A program made the position numbers and the translations under genes. Below, piece after piece: positions 37,519-48,292 of a stretch of 64,000 nucleotides of DNA. The number at the start of each line of letters is the position of its first letter. Position 1 is the stretch's first letter. The DNA comes from Nitzschia sp. pyKryTriq1 (lineage: Eukaryota > Bacillariophyta > Bacillariophyceae > Bacillariales > Bacillariaceae), in assembly GCA_956465555.1 (NCBI GenBank), contig OY101118.1, positions 310,001 through 374,000 on the forward strand, in the 5' to 3' direction. The notes under the pieces are model-generated. The model worked only from the letters and a program-made list of their open reading frames with translations. It was not told where the DNA came from and made no database searches.

Positions 37519-38232
37519 TATTATGGTATGGCAAGTAGTGTGGTGGTGTCGACATTCAACAGGAAACAAGAAATCATAACAATGAAGCAAATCAAAATGC
37601 CGAATGCCGAATGCCGATCTCGTTGCAAAAAATAAATGACAGAACAAAAAATAGGCATGTTCGATCGCCATCTTGCGCAGAATAGGCGAGATGATGGTGA
37701 TGATGATGATGATGATGATGATGGTGATGATGATGTTCTAAAAGTTCGGTGGGCTTGGAGTTCGGGCCGGACGACGTTCTCTCCTTCTTCGCCTTTTTTT
37801 CTTCGCGTGTGTGCTGGACCTTGGCTGGACGTATCGCACAGTATGGTACTGAAGAAATTCCTTTGTCTGCGTGTCCAATACTAGTTTTCTGCCCGTCGTG
37901 TCTGTGATATACCACGTCAGCTGTCAGCTGACAGTAGATGATGATTGTTCGCCGTCATTGTTGGCGAACTCAGCAGAACTCAAGCTTCAAGCTTTCTCTG
38001 TGGCTGGCTTGACTGTTCAGTTCTGGCTTTCGCCGGCCAACAATGACGATGATACCGGGATGATCGATGATGCGTCCAGCGTCATTTTTTGGATTGGATT
38101 TTGTTGATGATTGTGGTGGTGTCACCACATTTCTTCGCCTTCCTTTTTTTATTCCCGGTACCGGTACCTGGTACAGTTCGTACTCATCGTCATCTTTTCT
38201 GGTTCACAGCAGTAATACATACATTCACCACC
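37519..38232. other. Divergent intergenic region
   Basis: Holds a GAT/GGTGAT trinucleotide repeat at 37692-37733, a 14-bp palindrome CTGTCAGCTGACAG near 37919-37932, and GGTACCGGTACCTGGTAC near 38157. Probable shared promoters. Confidence 0.55.
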
Positions 38233-39858
38233 ATGACCTCTTCAACAGGGCGCCACGTCGCTAAGGACTCTGATGATAATCATGATAATCACCACAAGTT
38301 GGACAATCATGACTGCCATGTTTGGCTGTTGGAGCCTCCCACTTCGCACGGAGTCTTGACTCTGGAAGGACTCGATCAAATCGTGCATCACAAGTACAAA
38401 GCGGGGACGTACACCGCCTTGGATCTGCTGCTCAATGATCTGTGGCAATGGGCGACCGATCAGCTTCCACTCTGGCTCGCCCCCAACGCTGTGACGGCAC
38501 TGGGCGGTTGCTTCGCTCTCTTGTCGTACGTAGTGACAGCCCACTACGCCTTTGATTTGTGGTCGATGGATGGCGATGACGAGCAGCAGGCCAATACTCG
38601 GAATAAATACACGGTCCCCAATCCAGTCTTGATATTCAACGGACTCTGTTTACTTATCTACTATACATTGGATTGTATGGATGGCAAACAGGCCCGAAGG
38701 ACTCAATCGAGCAGTCCTTTGGGTCAACTCTTTGATCATGGCGTCGATTGTCTCGCCAATCTCTCCCACTTGTCCTTGATGCAAGCGATAGTCCAGTGGA
38801 AGGCGCATCATTACATGCTCTTGCAGTGCAGTATGCAACTGGGCTTCTTCCAGGCGCAATTGGAAGAATATTATACTGGATCATTGCCTCATGCCGCTGG
38901 CAATTTTGGAACCACCGAAGTCTTGTACGGGATGGGGTTGTGGAGTATCCTGACAGGACTCTTGGGCTGTGTGGGTCTGTTGGATCGAGCGGCATTTTTC
39001 AGTCAAGAGGTGCTGGAAGTATCATTATCATCGTCGTCCTCGTCCTCGTCATGGGCACCTACTTGGGCAATTTTGGAACAACTTCCGGGGATCCACTGGG
39101 TTTTGGTGGGAAATGATACTACTGGTAGTAGTGCTAGTTATACTACTAGTGCTGCTGCCGGTTCTTCGCCGCCGATCAAGATGCAAGCCAAGGATCTCAT
39201 GATTGTCATTTGGGTATATGGATTCCTAGTATTGGCAGTATTGAGCTGGATCCGACTCTGGATCAAGATTTCCAATGACAAGACGATCCAACAAGATCCC
39301 GTCCAGCTAGGAGCCAGTGCTCTCAGCAAGTGGATTTCGCCTCTGATACTTTGTGTCTTGGCGTGCGACGCCGCCGCCAAACAACAAGCAACCGCAACAA
39401 GTAGTAGTACTAGTAGTAGTATGTTGGTGGGTGGCATTCGATACCCTTCTCTCGCTATTGGATTGGGGTTGTGCCTACTCACGATCAAATTGGTCGTCTT
39501 GGGTATGGCACGAATGGCCTATGCGGCCATTCAATGGGCCGATGTCTTGCCTCTGGTGGCGGTTTGGGCCTTGGCGACAGCAGCAGGGGCGGTGGCGCAG
39601 CCAGAAGAGGGAGGAAGCATCGTCGTCAGCGCTGTCGCTGCTGCTGTCACTCACTTTTTGTATCCCTTGGCCACGGCAGGATATTTGGTGCGATTGGTAT
39701 GGTGGACGAAATCTGCAGTAGATCCTCTCTGTCGTCGAATGAACATTTGTCTCTTTACAATTCCCTATCAACAGCAGCAGCAGCAGCAGCAGCAGCATTC
39801 CAGCAAAGCAGATGAACAACAACAAGCGACCACGACCAATAATAAGAAGCAACAGTAA
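38233..39858 (+). CDS. CDP-alcohol phosphotransferase (ethanolamine/choline phosphotransferase type)
   Basis: A 541-residue polytopic membrane protein. Residues 150-172 carry the complete catalytic motif DGxxARx8Gx3Dx3D: DGKQAR at 150-155, G164, D168 and D172. Upstream, a TxLDLLLNDLWQWATDQLP helix and an APNAVTALGG segment match the amphipathic and first membrane helices of yeast EPT1/CPT1 and human CEPT1. About eight hydrophobic segments follow. The enzyme moves phosphoethanolamine or phosphocholine from the CDP form to diacylglycerol in the ER (Kennedy pathway). Ser, Gln and Thr runs from trinucleotide repeats are inserted in loops and the C-terminus. Ethanolamine versus choline preference cannot be read from the sequence. 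The start at 38233 removes an unlikely upstream extension. Confidence 0.92.
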   Translation: MTSSTGRHVAKDSDDNHDNHHKLDNHDCHVWLLEPPTSHGVLTLEGLDQIVHHKYKAGTYTALDLLLNDLWQWATDQLPLWLAPNAVTALGGCFALLSYVVTAHYAFDLWSMDGDDEQQANTRNKYTVPNPVLIFNGLCLLIYYTLDCMDGKQARRTQSSSPLGQLFDHGVDCLANLSHLSLMQAIVQWKAHHYMLLQCSMQLGFFQAQLEEYYTGSLPHAAGNFGTTEVLYGMGLWSILTGLLGCVGLLDRAAFFSQEVLEVSLSSSSSSSSWAPTWAILEQLPGIHWVLVGNDTTGSSASYTTSAAAGSSPPIKMQAKDLMIVIWVYGFLVLAVLSWIRLWIKISNDKTIQQDPVQLGASALSKWISPLILCVLACDAAAKQQATATSSSTSSSMLVGGIRYPSLAIGLGLCLLTIKLVVLGMARMAYAAIQWADVLPLVAVWALATAAGAVAQPEEGGSIVVSAVAAAVTHFLYPLATAGYLVRLVWWTKSAVDPLCRRMNICLFTIPYQQQQQQQQQHSSKADEQQQATTTNNKKQQ

Positions 39859-40639
39859 AGCGATAATAACACTCTTGCTGGAGGACGATTGGCTAGTCTA
39901 CTACAGCTATAACAAAAATGTACTAACTAAGCTACTGCTGAGTGACTCTATTATGTACGTACATACCGGTATAATATTATAGCATGGAATGATTATTGGA
40001 CTGTGCTGAGTAGTGCTGGGGTCCATAGTACGAGTACTGGAATCGAACTACTACTACGAGCCACCGCTGCAGTACTGTAGAGCCTCTACTATTAGCTACC
40101 TATATTGTTAAGCAGCGAAAAAGTGGTGGTGCACTGTCTAATTTAGTTAGCAATACCTTCTTGTCGACGGTCGTCGTCGAGAGCAATGAATGATGATCTC
40201 TCTTGCTGCTGCGCCGGAACGACTCTCTCTTTCTCTCTCTCTCCCTCTCTCTCTGGTACTCTCTCTCTAGAGAGAGTAGAGCTCTAGTCTACTCTCTACT
40301 ACTAGAGAGAGAGCAGAGAGCCACGCCAGACGGTCTACCGGTTCGGTAGAGCTGGTGGTAGTAGTGCAGTACGAGTGAGGAGTCTAAAGAGGTAGAGCCT
40401 ATTTATATTCGATTTGATCGATCATGGATTCCAGCAGTCGATCGGTTCGGAAATGCAAAGGACCCGGATTGGGGTTTTGGATTTTGGATCTTTTATGTTT
40501 CCGACGATGGCGGAAACGACACGAAAGACGATAGAGATGCAGCTGACACAACTGACAACCTCAACACAAACAAGCAGGGTACTACATTCTCGAGTACAGT
40601 ATATCCATTATTGACTACCAACAACAATTCGTTAGTACC
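39859..40639. other. Intergenic with purine/pyrimidine inverted repeats
   Basis: No gene. 40219-40320 is a CTCTCTC stretch facing GAGAGAG words and could fold as hairpins. A TACCGGTA lies near 39964. Confidence 0.55.
40219..40320. repeat. CT/GA inverted low-complexity repeat
   Basis: CTCTCTCTTTCTCTCTCTC and related runs are followed by AGAGAGAGTAGAG and TAGAGAGAGAG, forming several nested inverted repeats around CTCTAGAG centres. Confidence 0.75.
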
Positions 40640-42178
40640 ATGGTAAACGCCGCACAAATCAAGCTGCAAGCTTTGATCCAAGAGATTCGAAGTCAGTCCC
40701 CCCCCACATTGGCATTTTGGAGACTTTCCAATCCTCGCATGTTGGAAGCCCTGCAATCATTTGCCGCTGCCGCTGGCACTCCCAGTGCATCGAATGATGC
40801 TGCGACGTCTCCAGCAGAACCCTCGCTGCTGCTGCTGCAGGTGGAAGAGACTCAGGCTCTTTTTGACACGATCAATCCAATTCTCGCCCAACAAGAGAAC
40901 GTCTCTCCGGCCTTTTGTCAACATTTCAAACGAGCAGGAGGACCATCGAGCATCACGGCTTCTTCTTCTTCCCCATCTCTCGCGGTTGTCTTTGGTGGAA
41001 AGTATTCTCCCACGCCAAGATCCATTTCCGAATTGTTAGTCTCCAAACTGGCCAAGACGTGTCCCCGAGTCGTTACGGTGTCTCGCACCCCCCTCGAGAA
41101 ACTGTTGGCGGATAGTGGCCTCTCAGCTTTACCCGATAATGTGACGCATATATCGAAACAGCAGTTGGATCACCAAGACGAGGAAATAGGAATACAGGAA
41201 TTTTCGGACGTGATTCAACTCGCTCTTTTGGATTGGAAGACGGGTACTAGCAGCAAGCCGACCACGATGACGACTCCTCCTGCCGGAAACGGTGATTTCG
41301 TAATTTATTTTACCTTGGGTCAACACAAGGGCGAAAATCCCTTTGTGCGTAATTTACAGGCGGCACACAACTTTGCTCAGGCTTTGCTCGAACCCAAGAA
41401 TGCGTCTATCCTTCATGCTACTGCTAATTGCAAAAAACAATCATGGAGAGTGGTTGTCACTGGGACAGACGCCACCTTGCCGAGTACTCATCCCGATGGA
41501 TCTATCGATGGTCTGCTCCAACAGCCAATCGACGACGAGGGCACCACTACCAGTACTACTAGTACCACTTGCACCGTTCCGACGTACAAAATTATGAAGT
41601 ACAACTATACTTACGCCATGTCCAAGCTGGGTCAATACTACATCATTGCCAGTGCTACCGCTCAAATCACCGCAAGCAACAACAACAACAACAACAACAA
41701 CAATGATCAGCATCAGCAATTGGTGGAGAAGGAATGTGGGTCTATCATTGAAAAGATTCAACGACATGTTCGAGCAGCAGGAGAGGATGGGGACTACCAT
41801 TCTGATGACGACCAAGAAGCCACCATGACTGTCTCCATGTCCGAACTGGATGATATTTCCACCAAGGTGGATTCCTTACTACTACTAATGCAACATCAAG
41901 AAGACGACGACGACGACAATAATCATCATCGACGTAACCGTCATTTCACGATTGCACAAGGCATTTCCATTTGCTACACACCCCTGCACGCGCGGCCCTG
42001 GACCGAACAAGCCTGGGAATCATCATCGCTATCATCAGCATTATCCTCGCCGCCGCCCAACACCACCGACGAAGATGGGTACTTTGCTCAAAAGGCATTC
42101 ATCTTGGAACAAATTTTCAAGCGATTCAAGAACGCTATTTCTATTGAGCAAGCTGTGACAAGTCACTTTCAATCATGA
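40640..42178 (+). CDS. Rossmann/SDR-like protein, divergent
   Basis: A 512-residue protein with A at -3 before the ATG. No strong family match. Residues about 225-245 (DFVIYFTLGQHKGENPFVRN), WRVVVTGTDATLPS near 272-285 and MKYNYTYAMSKLGQYYIIAS near 320-338 recall the core of atypical short-chain dehydrogenases, in which YxxxK follows a strand ending in TGT/TSS; here the motif reads YTYAMSK with correct Y-x3-K-like spacing. The N-terminal Gly-rich nucleotide-binding loop (TGxxxGxG) is not found, so activity is doubtful. Asn, Asp and His runs come from repeats. It has no signal peptide. It could be a complex-assembly-type SDR relative or an unrelated protein. Confidence 0.5.
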   Translation: MVNAAQIKLQALIQEIRSQSPPTLAFWRLSNPRMLEALQSFAAAAGTPSASNDAATSPAEPSLLLLQVEETQALFDTINPILAQQENVSPAFCQHFKRAGGPSSITASSSSPSLAVVFGGKYSPTPRSISELLVSKLAKTCPRVVTVSRTPLEKLLADSGLSALPDNVTHISKQQLDHQDEEIGIQEFSDVIQLALLDWKTGTSSKPTTMTTPPAGNGDFVIYFTLGQHKGENPFVRNLQAAHNFAQALLEPKNASILHATANCKKQSWRVVVTGTDATLPSTHPDGSIDGLLQQPIDDEGTTTSTTSTTCTVPTYKIMKYNYTYAMSKLGQYYIIASATAQITASNNNNNNNNNDQHQQLVEKECGSIIEKIQRHVRAAGEDGDYHSDDDQEATMTVSMSELDDISTKVDSLLLLMQHQEDDDDDNNHHRRNRHFTIAQGISICYTPLHARPWTEQAWESSSLSSALSSPPPNTTDEDGYFAQKAFILEQIFKRFKNAISIEQAVTSHFQS

Positions 42179-42300
42179 TGATGACAGCACTACATAGTGT
42201 TGGTACAGGAGGACGCCGCATCATCTTCTTGTGCTTCACCGGCAGTAGAAATAATCAGAGTGGAACATCCTCGTCCTCATCATTCCATCACCACCACTCA

Positions 42301-42754
42301 TTAATCAAGTAGTAGCAAAAGTAGCGGATGCTCCCTATGATATCGACCAATTTCCGTGGCCGACGGGGTGCCAGCCCAAACGGTGGAGAAAGCAACACAA
42401 CCACCAAATAATATCAGCCACACTTGTTGAAAACGTCCGGTAGTGCCGTTCTGGCCTACTGGGCCCCACATGAGGGCGCCTTTGTTCTCACTCACACCTT
42501 CTATGGTGACATGGGAGTATGTTGGCGCTTTGTGTAGCAGGGTGTCAGCACCCAAACGGTCTGGAACCGGAGCGCCATGGTCAAAAGGACTTTGCAGTCT
42601 ATTTTTGCAATGGTGATGGTGGATACCACGGTACTGCGTACAAGTACCGGTATGATAATCCTACGGATTACCTGGTGCCGCCTCGGTAGCCGCCTGCGTT
42701 GGCGATGCGGGCGAAGAAAAGATCAGCCACGTAGATACTAGCCTCGTGAGTACG
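42301..42754 (-). CDS. Small membrane protein, two visible exons, 5' end unresolved
   Basis: The last exon (42301-42598) encodes RLQSPFDHGAPVPDRLGADT, a HKAPTYSHVTIEGV segment, one membrane span (FQQVWLILFGGCVAFSTVWA) and a short tail. It has no ATG in frame. Upstream on the minus strand, a second open stretch ending at 42672 encodes YVADLFFARIANAGGYRGGT and ends AG-GTAATC. Splicing 42599-42671 (GT...AG, 73 bp) keeps the frame exactly, which supports a real intron. The frame is open to 42754 with no ATG, so at least one more 5' exon is expected. Composition resembles a small mitochondrial or plastid membrane subunit; identity not recognised. Confidence 0.45.
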
Positions 42755-42817
42755 CTACGGTACGAGTAGTACAAACGAAGAGGCCAGGGGCCAGTATGGC
42801 AGAAACGTGAATGACTA

Positions 42818-43332
42818 ATGAATGGACTGAAGGGGAGAGTCGATTCCTCCGATCCAAGAGGATTCGGGATCGGGGAACTAGACTTCCACGAAACTTCATT
42901 AGCTTCGCTCAGCCGGGTGGGAGAGGTGGGAGAAAAAGAGACAAAGTCCTAATGACAAGATGGGCATCCGGCCCGCCATTGTCGAGGATTCAGCATTTGC
43001 AAAAACAATGATGCTACTAGCGGTTGTGCCTGCGGAGAGTTCGAAGACACTAGGTTGGTCCATGCTTTTGTGACGATGTTGTCCGAAAGGATGTGGGCAA
43101 TGGGAGCTGGGGGGGTCACGTTAGCGGATTCCAACCAGACGATGATCGCGGTTGTTTGGATGAGAACGACAGTGAATTCCATGATGTTTATGTGGAGGTA
43201 TTGGGGGTGGCGATGGTTGAGGCGCAGACGGCGGGCAATGTTTGGACTCCAAAAGAGGAAGAAGAAGTATTTTTGGGTATGGTTGCAATGGGGCGAATTC
43301 CCTCCTTGTCTATCCCTCCGTCTTACCCGTGA
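42818..43332 (+). CDS. Possible small spliced gene, exon limits uncertain
   Basis: Two coding-looking stretches on the plus strand are separated by an unresolved middle. From the ATG at 42818 the frame reads MNGLKGRVDSSDPRGFGIGE and continues with LDFHETSLASL up to about 42950. The second, about 43049-43332, reads DDVVRKDVGNGSWGGHVSGF, then ENDSEFHDVYVEVLGVAMVE, and ends in GMVAMGRIPSLSIPPSYP; it is preceded by a possible acceptor (CACTAG). Their acidic composition differs from the random frames around. No family recognised and the connecting intron could not be placed, so this is tentative. It is divergent from the small membrane-protein gene on the minus strand. Confidence 0.28.
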
Positions 43333-44393
43333 TGATACCGGTACCGGTAGTGGCTTGTGCGTTGAATTTAATCAAAACACTATCCAAGTACTTTATTCTT
43401 TTTGTGACGCCCACACGCAGGATATTCTACTGGTATGCTGTACACATACATACCAGTTTTCTACATCATCATCTGGCTGTAATGTACCGGTATTCGAGGA
43501 GCTGTCGAGATCTCAAATTCACCATTTCACGGACTAGCGGACAATCAATCAATAGTTCAAAATAGCCTCTGCCACTTTGGACTGGATGGAGCCAATTATT
43601 AGGCCCGCCTACTGTAGTGCATGCCATGCGTGGTGGCCGCAGCCACGTACAGTACCAGGTACCATCCAGGTACAAAACAACATATCATTGCCGACCACCG
43701 ACGATATATGAAATTGGGCTTATTTGAATAAGATTCCGATTGACTCCTCATCGAAATAGCCTCTTTGAATTTTATTAATGATCCAAACGAGAGGAATCTA
43801 GAAAAAGTGTGTTAAATCAAGAAGATTCATTCAGGGTTCGGTTGGCTTTGTCATTTCTACGATGTCTTGGTAAGAAGATACACGTAGCAATGAAGTTTCC
43901 GAAAATTGGCACGGAAGCAGATTCAAATACTTCAATATATTATATCCTAGTGAAGGTTCTACCGCTTGTTTGTTTTTTAATGGTACAGTGCTTGTACATT
44001 AAATAAAAGACTATTCTCACATCATAAGCCGAACCTTCGCGCCATTCCACTTCCTGGGATCTACCAACTGGAGCAACGGATAAATAATAGATAAAAATTG
44101 AACTGCGGGCAGTTCGTGGTGCGCTGCTCTGTGTTTTTTGAGGATAGTTGGGGAGAAAAGAACTCTCGCCGGGCGAAATGCTGCGACATTCGAGCAGAAT
44201 GCACAATGCAAATGGCCCCAACATTCTCGCGCGGTTCCAGGTAACGGTGATAACAGGTACTGTATGTACCTTCACTGTTTCGGCTTTCCAGTTCATTTTC
44301 CAGTCTCTTTGTCATTGTGTTGCACTTCATTGAAACGTTGGCGGAAACGTTTTCAGCCTGAAAAAAACAGAAAGATAAAAATAACAAAGGAGG
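43333..44393. other. Intergenic upstream of the MYB gene
   Basis: No gene accepted. ATACCGGTACCGGTAG near 43335, a TACCGGTA near 43486 and CAGTACCAGGTACC near 43650. The right half is AT-rich. Confidence 0.5.
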
Positions 44394-47300
44394 ATGACAC
44401 CTTTGGTGCAAGTTGTAAATATCAAGGTAAGGGATCCTGAGTTGTCATACCTTGCTGACCAAAGGGCCCGCCGAGTCGCCGAAAGAATGGACCGGGGAGA
44501 CCATTTGGGGCAACGCCAAGAACAACAACAGCAAGAATCATCGCCATCATCGAAGCAAGGAACGATAATAAAAGCCGACTCGGCCGCTGAGGGAATTTCG
44601 CATCGTGCTGGCGATACTGCCGCTGGTGGGCCAGCCCCCGACGCGACCACACCGCTTGCCTCGGATTTTAATATTGAGGTGCAAAGCCGCGGCGGCGATG
44701 ACAACGATACGCCCCACCCAGATATTTCAACGAGGGGACAACCAGTTGAAGATGATAACGACGAGTCCTTACTGGCTACAAGACAGGCCGCCGCGCAGGT
44801 TGTTTTGGGGGAGAAACAAGATGTGCCGGCAGCATCGGATGAGCTGGCTTCGGAGCTCGTCGGACCTTCCATACCTGTAATAATTGCACGGTCGACGCCC
44901 GAAGATGACAGTGACCAGAATATGGGGGACATCGGGGGTGATGGTGATGGTGGAGAAGGAGACGACAAACCAAGGGGACCGTTACATCTCCAGTCCTCCT
45001 CGTCTCGTTCACCGGAAATACCCTCTCAACTCCAAACACAGGATGCCGATCACGACCAGGGTAGCACAACTGATGTACTTATAAAACTGGAAACTCAAGT
45101 GGTCCGGCCTTCTGGTGATGGAGGAGCCGAAGTTTCCACGACGCACACGGAGCCCAAGAAGGAGTCTATCACAGACGAAGTAGTAGAGTCAACAAGTCCT
45201 CCTCTTGTGAACGTTGAAAACAAGGATATCGCTAGTACACACCTGGAGTTATCACCAGGTAGAGGTACTGCGAAGAAGGCCGATCCGATACTGTCAGCAG
45301 GTTCCTTTACTTCTGATCAGCAGATCAAAGCGGATCCACACAGCGACTCAATCATAGCTATTGCAGCCGACGATGATTCACCGAAAACAAGCTCTGCAAA
45401 TCCAGGCGCGTTGTCGCTTCCAGCAACAACGGCGGAAGAAGAGTCGTCAGCAGTAGAACCAGAAGAATACGGCACAGCTTCAGACGATGACATGCTAGTA
45501 GCATGGACAGCGGAACAGCACCGCGCGTTTGTCTCGGCAGTGTTCGAAATCGGCCTCAAGAACTGCTCTCCGTCCGTCATCATGGATGCCATGAAGAATC
45601 TTCCGAGTGACATTAGTAGAGAAAAGACAAAAAGTCACCTTCAGAAGTTTCGAAAGACCACGGAACGGAACTTGATAGAGTTCATGGAAGAATATGACCA
45701 TTTCATGAAGGTCGTCGAGGGGAAAGAGCTAACACCAGAGGCTGTGGCATTTGACCCCCCCCAAACCGAAGGCATCAAGAGCGAACAAGAAGAAGGAATT
45801 CCGGAAACGGAATCAGCAGGCTCGGACAAGAAGAACGAAACTCCGAACACCAAGCAGGAGCCAGCCACCGAAGCCAAGAAACCAGCCGACCTCCTTGAAG
45901 CGGCGCTGCGTGGCAGGGACCCAGACGCATTGCTCGGTGGGACGGCAGCAGCATATGTGGCTTATTCAGTAGCAAACAACTGTCCCATGAAGGAGAACCG
46001 TAATCAAATTGAGTATGATGGGTCTCGGGAAGATTTTCCAATATTGTCCGATGAAGAAAAAAAGTCTTCCCTGGGTCAGTCTCTCATGAAAGTGAAAGGG
46101 GCATTGGACTTCGTTACCGAATTTGTTCTGAAAAACCGCCACGGGATACCGATGAAGCTGGACAAGAAAATACCACCCTTTCTCGCAAAAGAGGATATTG
46201 CCACGGTGTTTCCTTTCTTCGCTCCTCCGGGCACCACCGACCGAAAAGGCGGCGGTGCTCAACAAGGACAACAATTCAGTCAGACACAGCAGACGCAACG
46301 AGGGGCCATGCATCCACCGAATCAAGCAGGTTATCCCCACTTCTCAGCACCTCAAAGCCATGGAAATCTGCATCCTGCTGGTTTTTTCCCACAGCAAACA
46401 AGCTATGTCCCGCTCGCTGTTCCAAGCGGCGCTGCGGTCTATCCTCCATTTGGTGTTCCCGTCCCGATGGGCGGAATGCACCCTCCTGCACCAAACCTAC
46501 TAGCTACGCCATACCTGGCCCAGCCCTTTCCAAACCCATCGATCTACCCACCACCGGCCATGATGTCAGTGTCTTATGGGCATCATCCAATGTCTGCTCC
46601 TACCGCCCCTGGAAACCCATACCATGCTCCTCCACATCCTTACCTCCAGTCTCACCTCAATGCTGGTGGATACGCTGGCTATGATCCAGGACACGTGGGA
46701 CAACTTCAGCATTACGCCGGACATCACCATCCAGCGTACGTTGTTGGGCAGCAGGAGGCGTTGTCAAGAATAGAAAGCACCACTTCTACTACCGCCTCGG
46801 TCCCTTCCAACCACGAGCCACTTCATCACCAGCATCCACCAGCTGATGATTCACGACGCACCAGGGGTCGCCACCAAGTGTCGGAAGGCGCAGACGATCA
46901 TGACTCCCCTGCTGGTCACCATTCACTTCCTTCTCCTCAGGATAACTCCAGTTTGAGAAACATTTTTGATACGACACCACCCTCAGCCCATCATAGACGG
47001 GACGCCGGCGACCGTCACCAAAGATTGCAGGATTCAGCGAGGAGTGGGAAGTCTCGGTCGTCGTCTGCTTCCCGTCACTCCACGAGAAATCCAGATCTAG
47101 CACGAGACGACTCTCACGCCGCTGCGGCGACAGCTAATTTGCTGTCGTTGTCGTCGCCCATTCAACGAACTTCTTCGTCTTCTTCCAAGAAAAGTAAGAG
47201 ATCATGGTCGCCGCCACGCTCGACCAATCGCCGCCGAGGAGATCACGAGGAGCAGCATTCCAAGCGACCTCGAGGAGGCATTTTCCGCCTCGAGACGAGC

Positions 47301-47792
47301 AACACTCCACCTACTAGCAGCAGCAAGCAGAACAATGAGCCTCGCGAGTACAGAGAGGAGCTGGAACGACCCGGTTCAAATTTATCGTTCAACATGGAGG
47401 AATTGGGTTTACACCCACATGTTGGGACACCGAGCAGCGAGACGGGTGTATCTCCCATGAGCATGGCGCTTAGGGACATGATGTGGGATCCTCTGGCAAT
47501 TGATTCCAAAGATCACGAGCGCCGTCGCAGTGGCAGCTCCTCGCGACGCAACAGCCGAGGAGAAGGAGGGTCTTCCCGTTGTGGTGACGACCATCGGGGT
47601 CACCGGCAGCAAACAGGGGTCCGCCCTTCTCCGGAGAATCATAGCATTTTGTTTTCCCCTAGTGGCGACAGCACAAGTATCCGCAACTCAGCGGCAACCG
47701 TCGATCGCGTGGCACTGGATTTTGGATTGAATGTATCTGGTGGAGAGGAGGATCATGGATACGATGCACCGCCGCCGCACCACCGAAAGTGA
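44394..47792 (+). CDS. SHAQKYF-class MYB transcription factor
   Basis: A 1132-residue nuclear-type protein. Residues about 370-422 are a single MYB repeat of the SHAQKYF class: AWTAEQHRAFVSAVFEIGLK, then DISREKTKSHLQKFRK, where SHLQKFR (from about 414) is the diagnostic third helix. One-repeat MYBs of this class bind DNA directly; in plants and algae they include circadian and phosphate-response regulators. The rest is disordered: acidic Asp/Glu/Ser-rich N-terminus, Pro/His/Gln/Gly-rich centre (FFPQQTSYVPLAVPSGAAVY) and Ser/Arg-rich C-terminus with a basic KKSKRSWSPP segment that may be the nuclear signal. A strong donor-like CAAG-GTAAGG occurs at 44424-44429, so the first exon may differ; an in-frame ATG at 44486 is an alternative start. 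Confidence 0.85.
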   Translation: MTPLVQVVNIKVRDPELSYLADQRARRVAERMDRGDHLGQRQEQQQQESSPSSKQGTIIKADSAAEGISHRAGDTAAGGPAPDATTPLASDFNIEVQSRGGDDNDTPHPDISTRGQPVEDDNDESLLATRQAAAQVVLGEKQDVPAASDELASELVGPSIPVIIARSTPEDDSDQNMGDIGGDGDGGEGDDKPRGPLHLQSSSSRSPEIPSQLQTQDADHDQGSTTDVLIKLETQVVRPSGDGGAEVSTTHTEPKKESITDEVVESTSPPLVNVENKDIASTHLELSPGRGTAKKADPILSAGSFTSDQQIKADPHSDSIIAIAADDDSPKTSSANPGALSLPATTAEEESSAVEPEEYGTASDDDMLVAWTAEQHRAFVSAVFEIGLKNCSPSVIMDAMKNLPSDISREKTKSHLQKFRKTTERNLIEFMEEYDHFMKVVEGKELTPEAVAFDPPQTEGIKSEQEEGIPETESAGSDKKNETPNTKQEPATEAKKPADLLEAALRGRDPDALLGGTAAAYVAYSVANNCPMKENRNQIEYDGSREDFPILSDEEKKSSLGQSLMKVKGALDFVTEFVLKNRHGIPMKLDKKIPPFLAKEDIATVFPFFAPPGTTDRKGGGAQQGQQFSQTQQTQRGAMHPPNQAGYPHFSAPQSHGNLHPAGFFPQQTSYVPLAVPSGAAVYPPFGVPVPMGGMHPPAPNLLATPYLAQPFPNPSIYPPPAMMSVSYGHHPMSAPTAPGNPYHAPPHPYLQSHLNAGGYAGYDPGHVGQLQHYAGHHHPAYVVGQQEALSRIESTTSTTASVPSNHEPLHHQHPPADDSRRTRGRHQVSEGADDHDSPAGHHSLPSPQDNSSLRNIFDTTPPSAHHRRDAGDRHQRLQDSARSGKSRSSSASRHSTRNPDLARDDSHAAAATANLLSLSSPIQRTSSSSSKKSKRSWSPPRSTNRRRGDHEEQHSKRPRGGIFRLETSNTPPTSSSKQNNEPREYREELERPGSNLSFNMEELGLHPHVGTPSSETGVSPMSMALRDMMWDPLAIDSKDHERRRSGSSSRRNSRGEGGSSRCGDDHRGHRQQTGVRPSPENHSILFSPSGDSTSIRNSAATVDRVALDFGLNVSGGEEDHGYDAPPPHHRK

Positions 47793-48292
47793 AGCTATAC
47801 TACCGCAATATGATTTAGTCTATTGTCAGTAGACCAGTTTTGGAAAGTTGCAATATTCTACTAGCTATCACAGGAGAGAGGTTATCCCGCATAGCTATCC
47901 AAGTCTTTTATTTGCGCTACGTCTTGTTGTGCTCTGGTTCATTCAGTCTAGTATCTGGTAGCAAATCGATTCGATTTCTTCGCGCTACTTCTTGTTGTGC
48001 TCTGGTGCATCAGTCTAGTATTGGGTTGCAAATCGATTCGATTTCCTCCCATGCTCCCGAGTAGCAGATACCAACTTTGTTGTTTCGTCCTCGTCACCCT
48101 TTTACTTTGGGTTTCATACGCCGATGAGAATATTATTGTTTTCCGTTGTTGACAATGTGGGGTTCTTGATTTTTTCTGGATGTTACCTGCATTTCCAAGA
48201 AGTGTGCATTCGCACGGACGCACGGACGCACGCACGGGTCTTTACGGGACTATGTATTTTATATTACATATGTCCTAACGTTTTATCTCTTT
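47793..48292. other. Intergenic with tandem duplication
   Basis: Contains the 68-bp duplication at 47914-48047 and ACGGACGCACGG repeats near 48214-48236. No gene. Confidence 0.55.
47914..48047. repeat. 68-bp tandem duplication
   Basis: Two imperfect copies starting GCGCTAC at 47914 and 47982. Both contain CTTGTTGTGCTCTGG, CAGTCTAGTAT and GCAAATCGATTCGATTTC. Confidence 0.9.

Noticed and set aside
43055-43537. 160-codon plus-strand Trp/Arg-rich frame
   Set aside because: Composition is abnormal and another frame over the same bases looks more protein-like; only the latter is listed, with low confidence.
44327-44968. 213-codon minus-strand Ser/Cys-rich frame
   Set aside because: Antisense to the start of the MYB gene, with the composition of complementary Glu/Asp codons.
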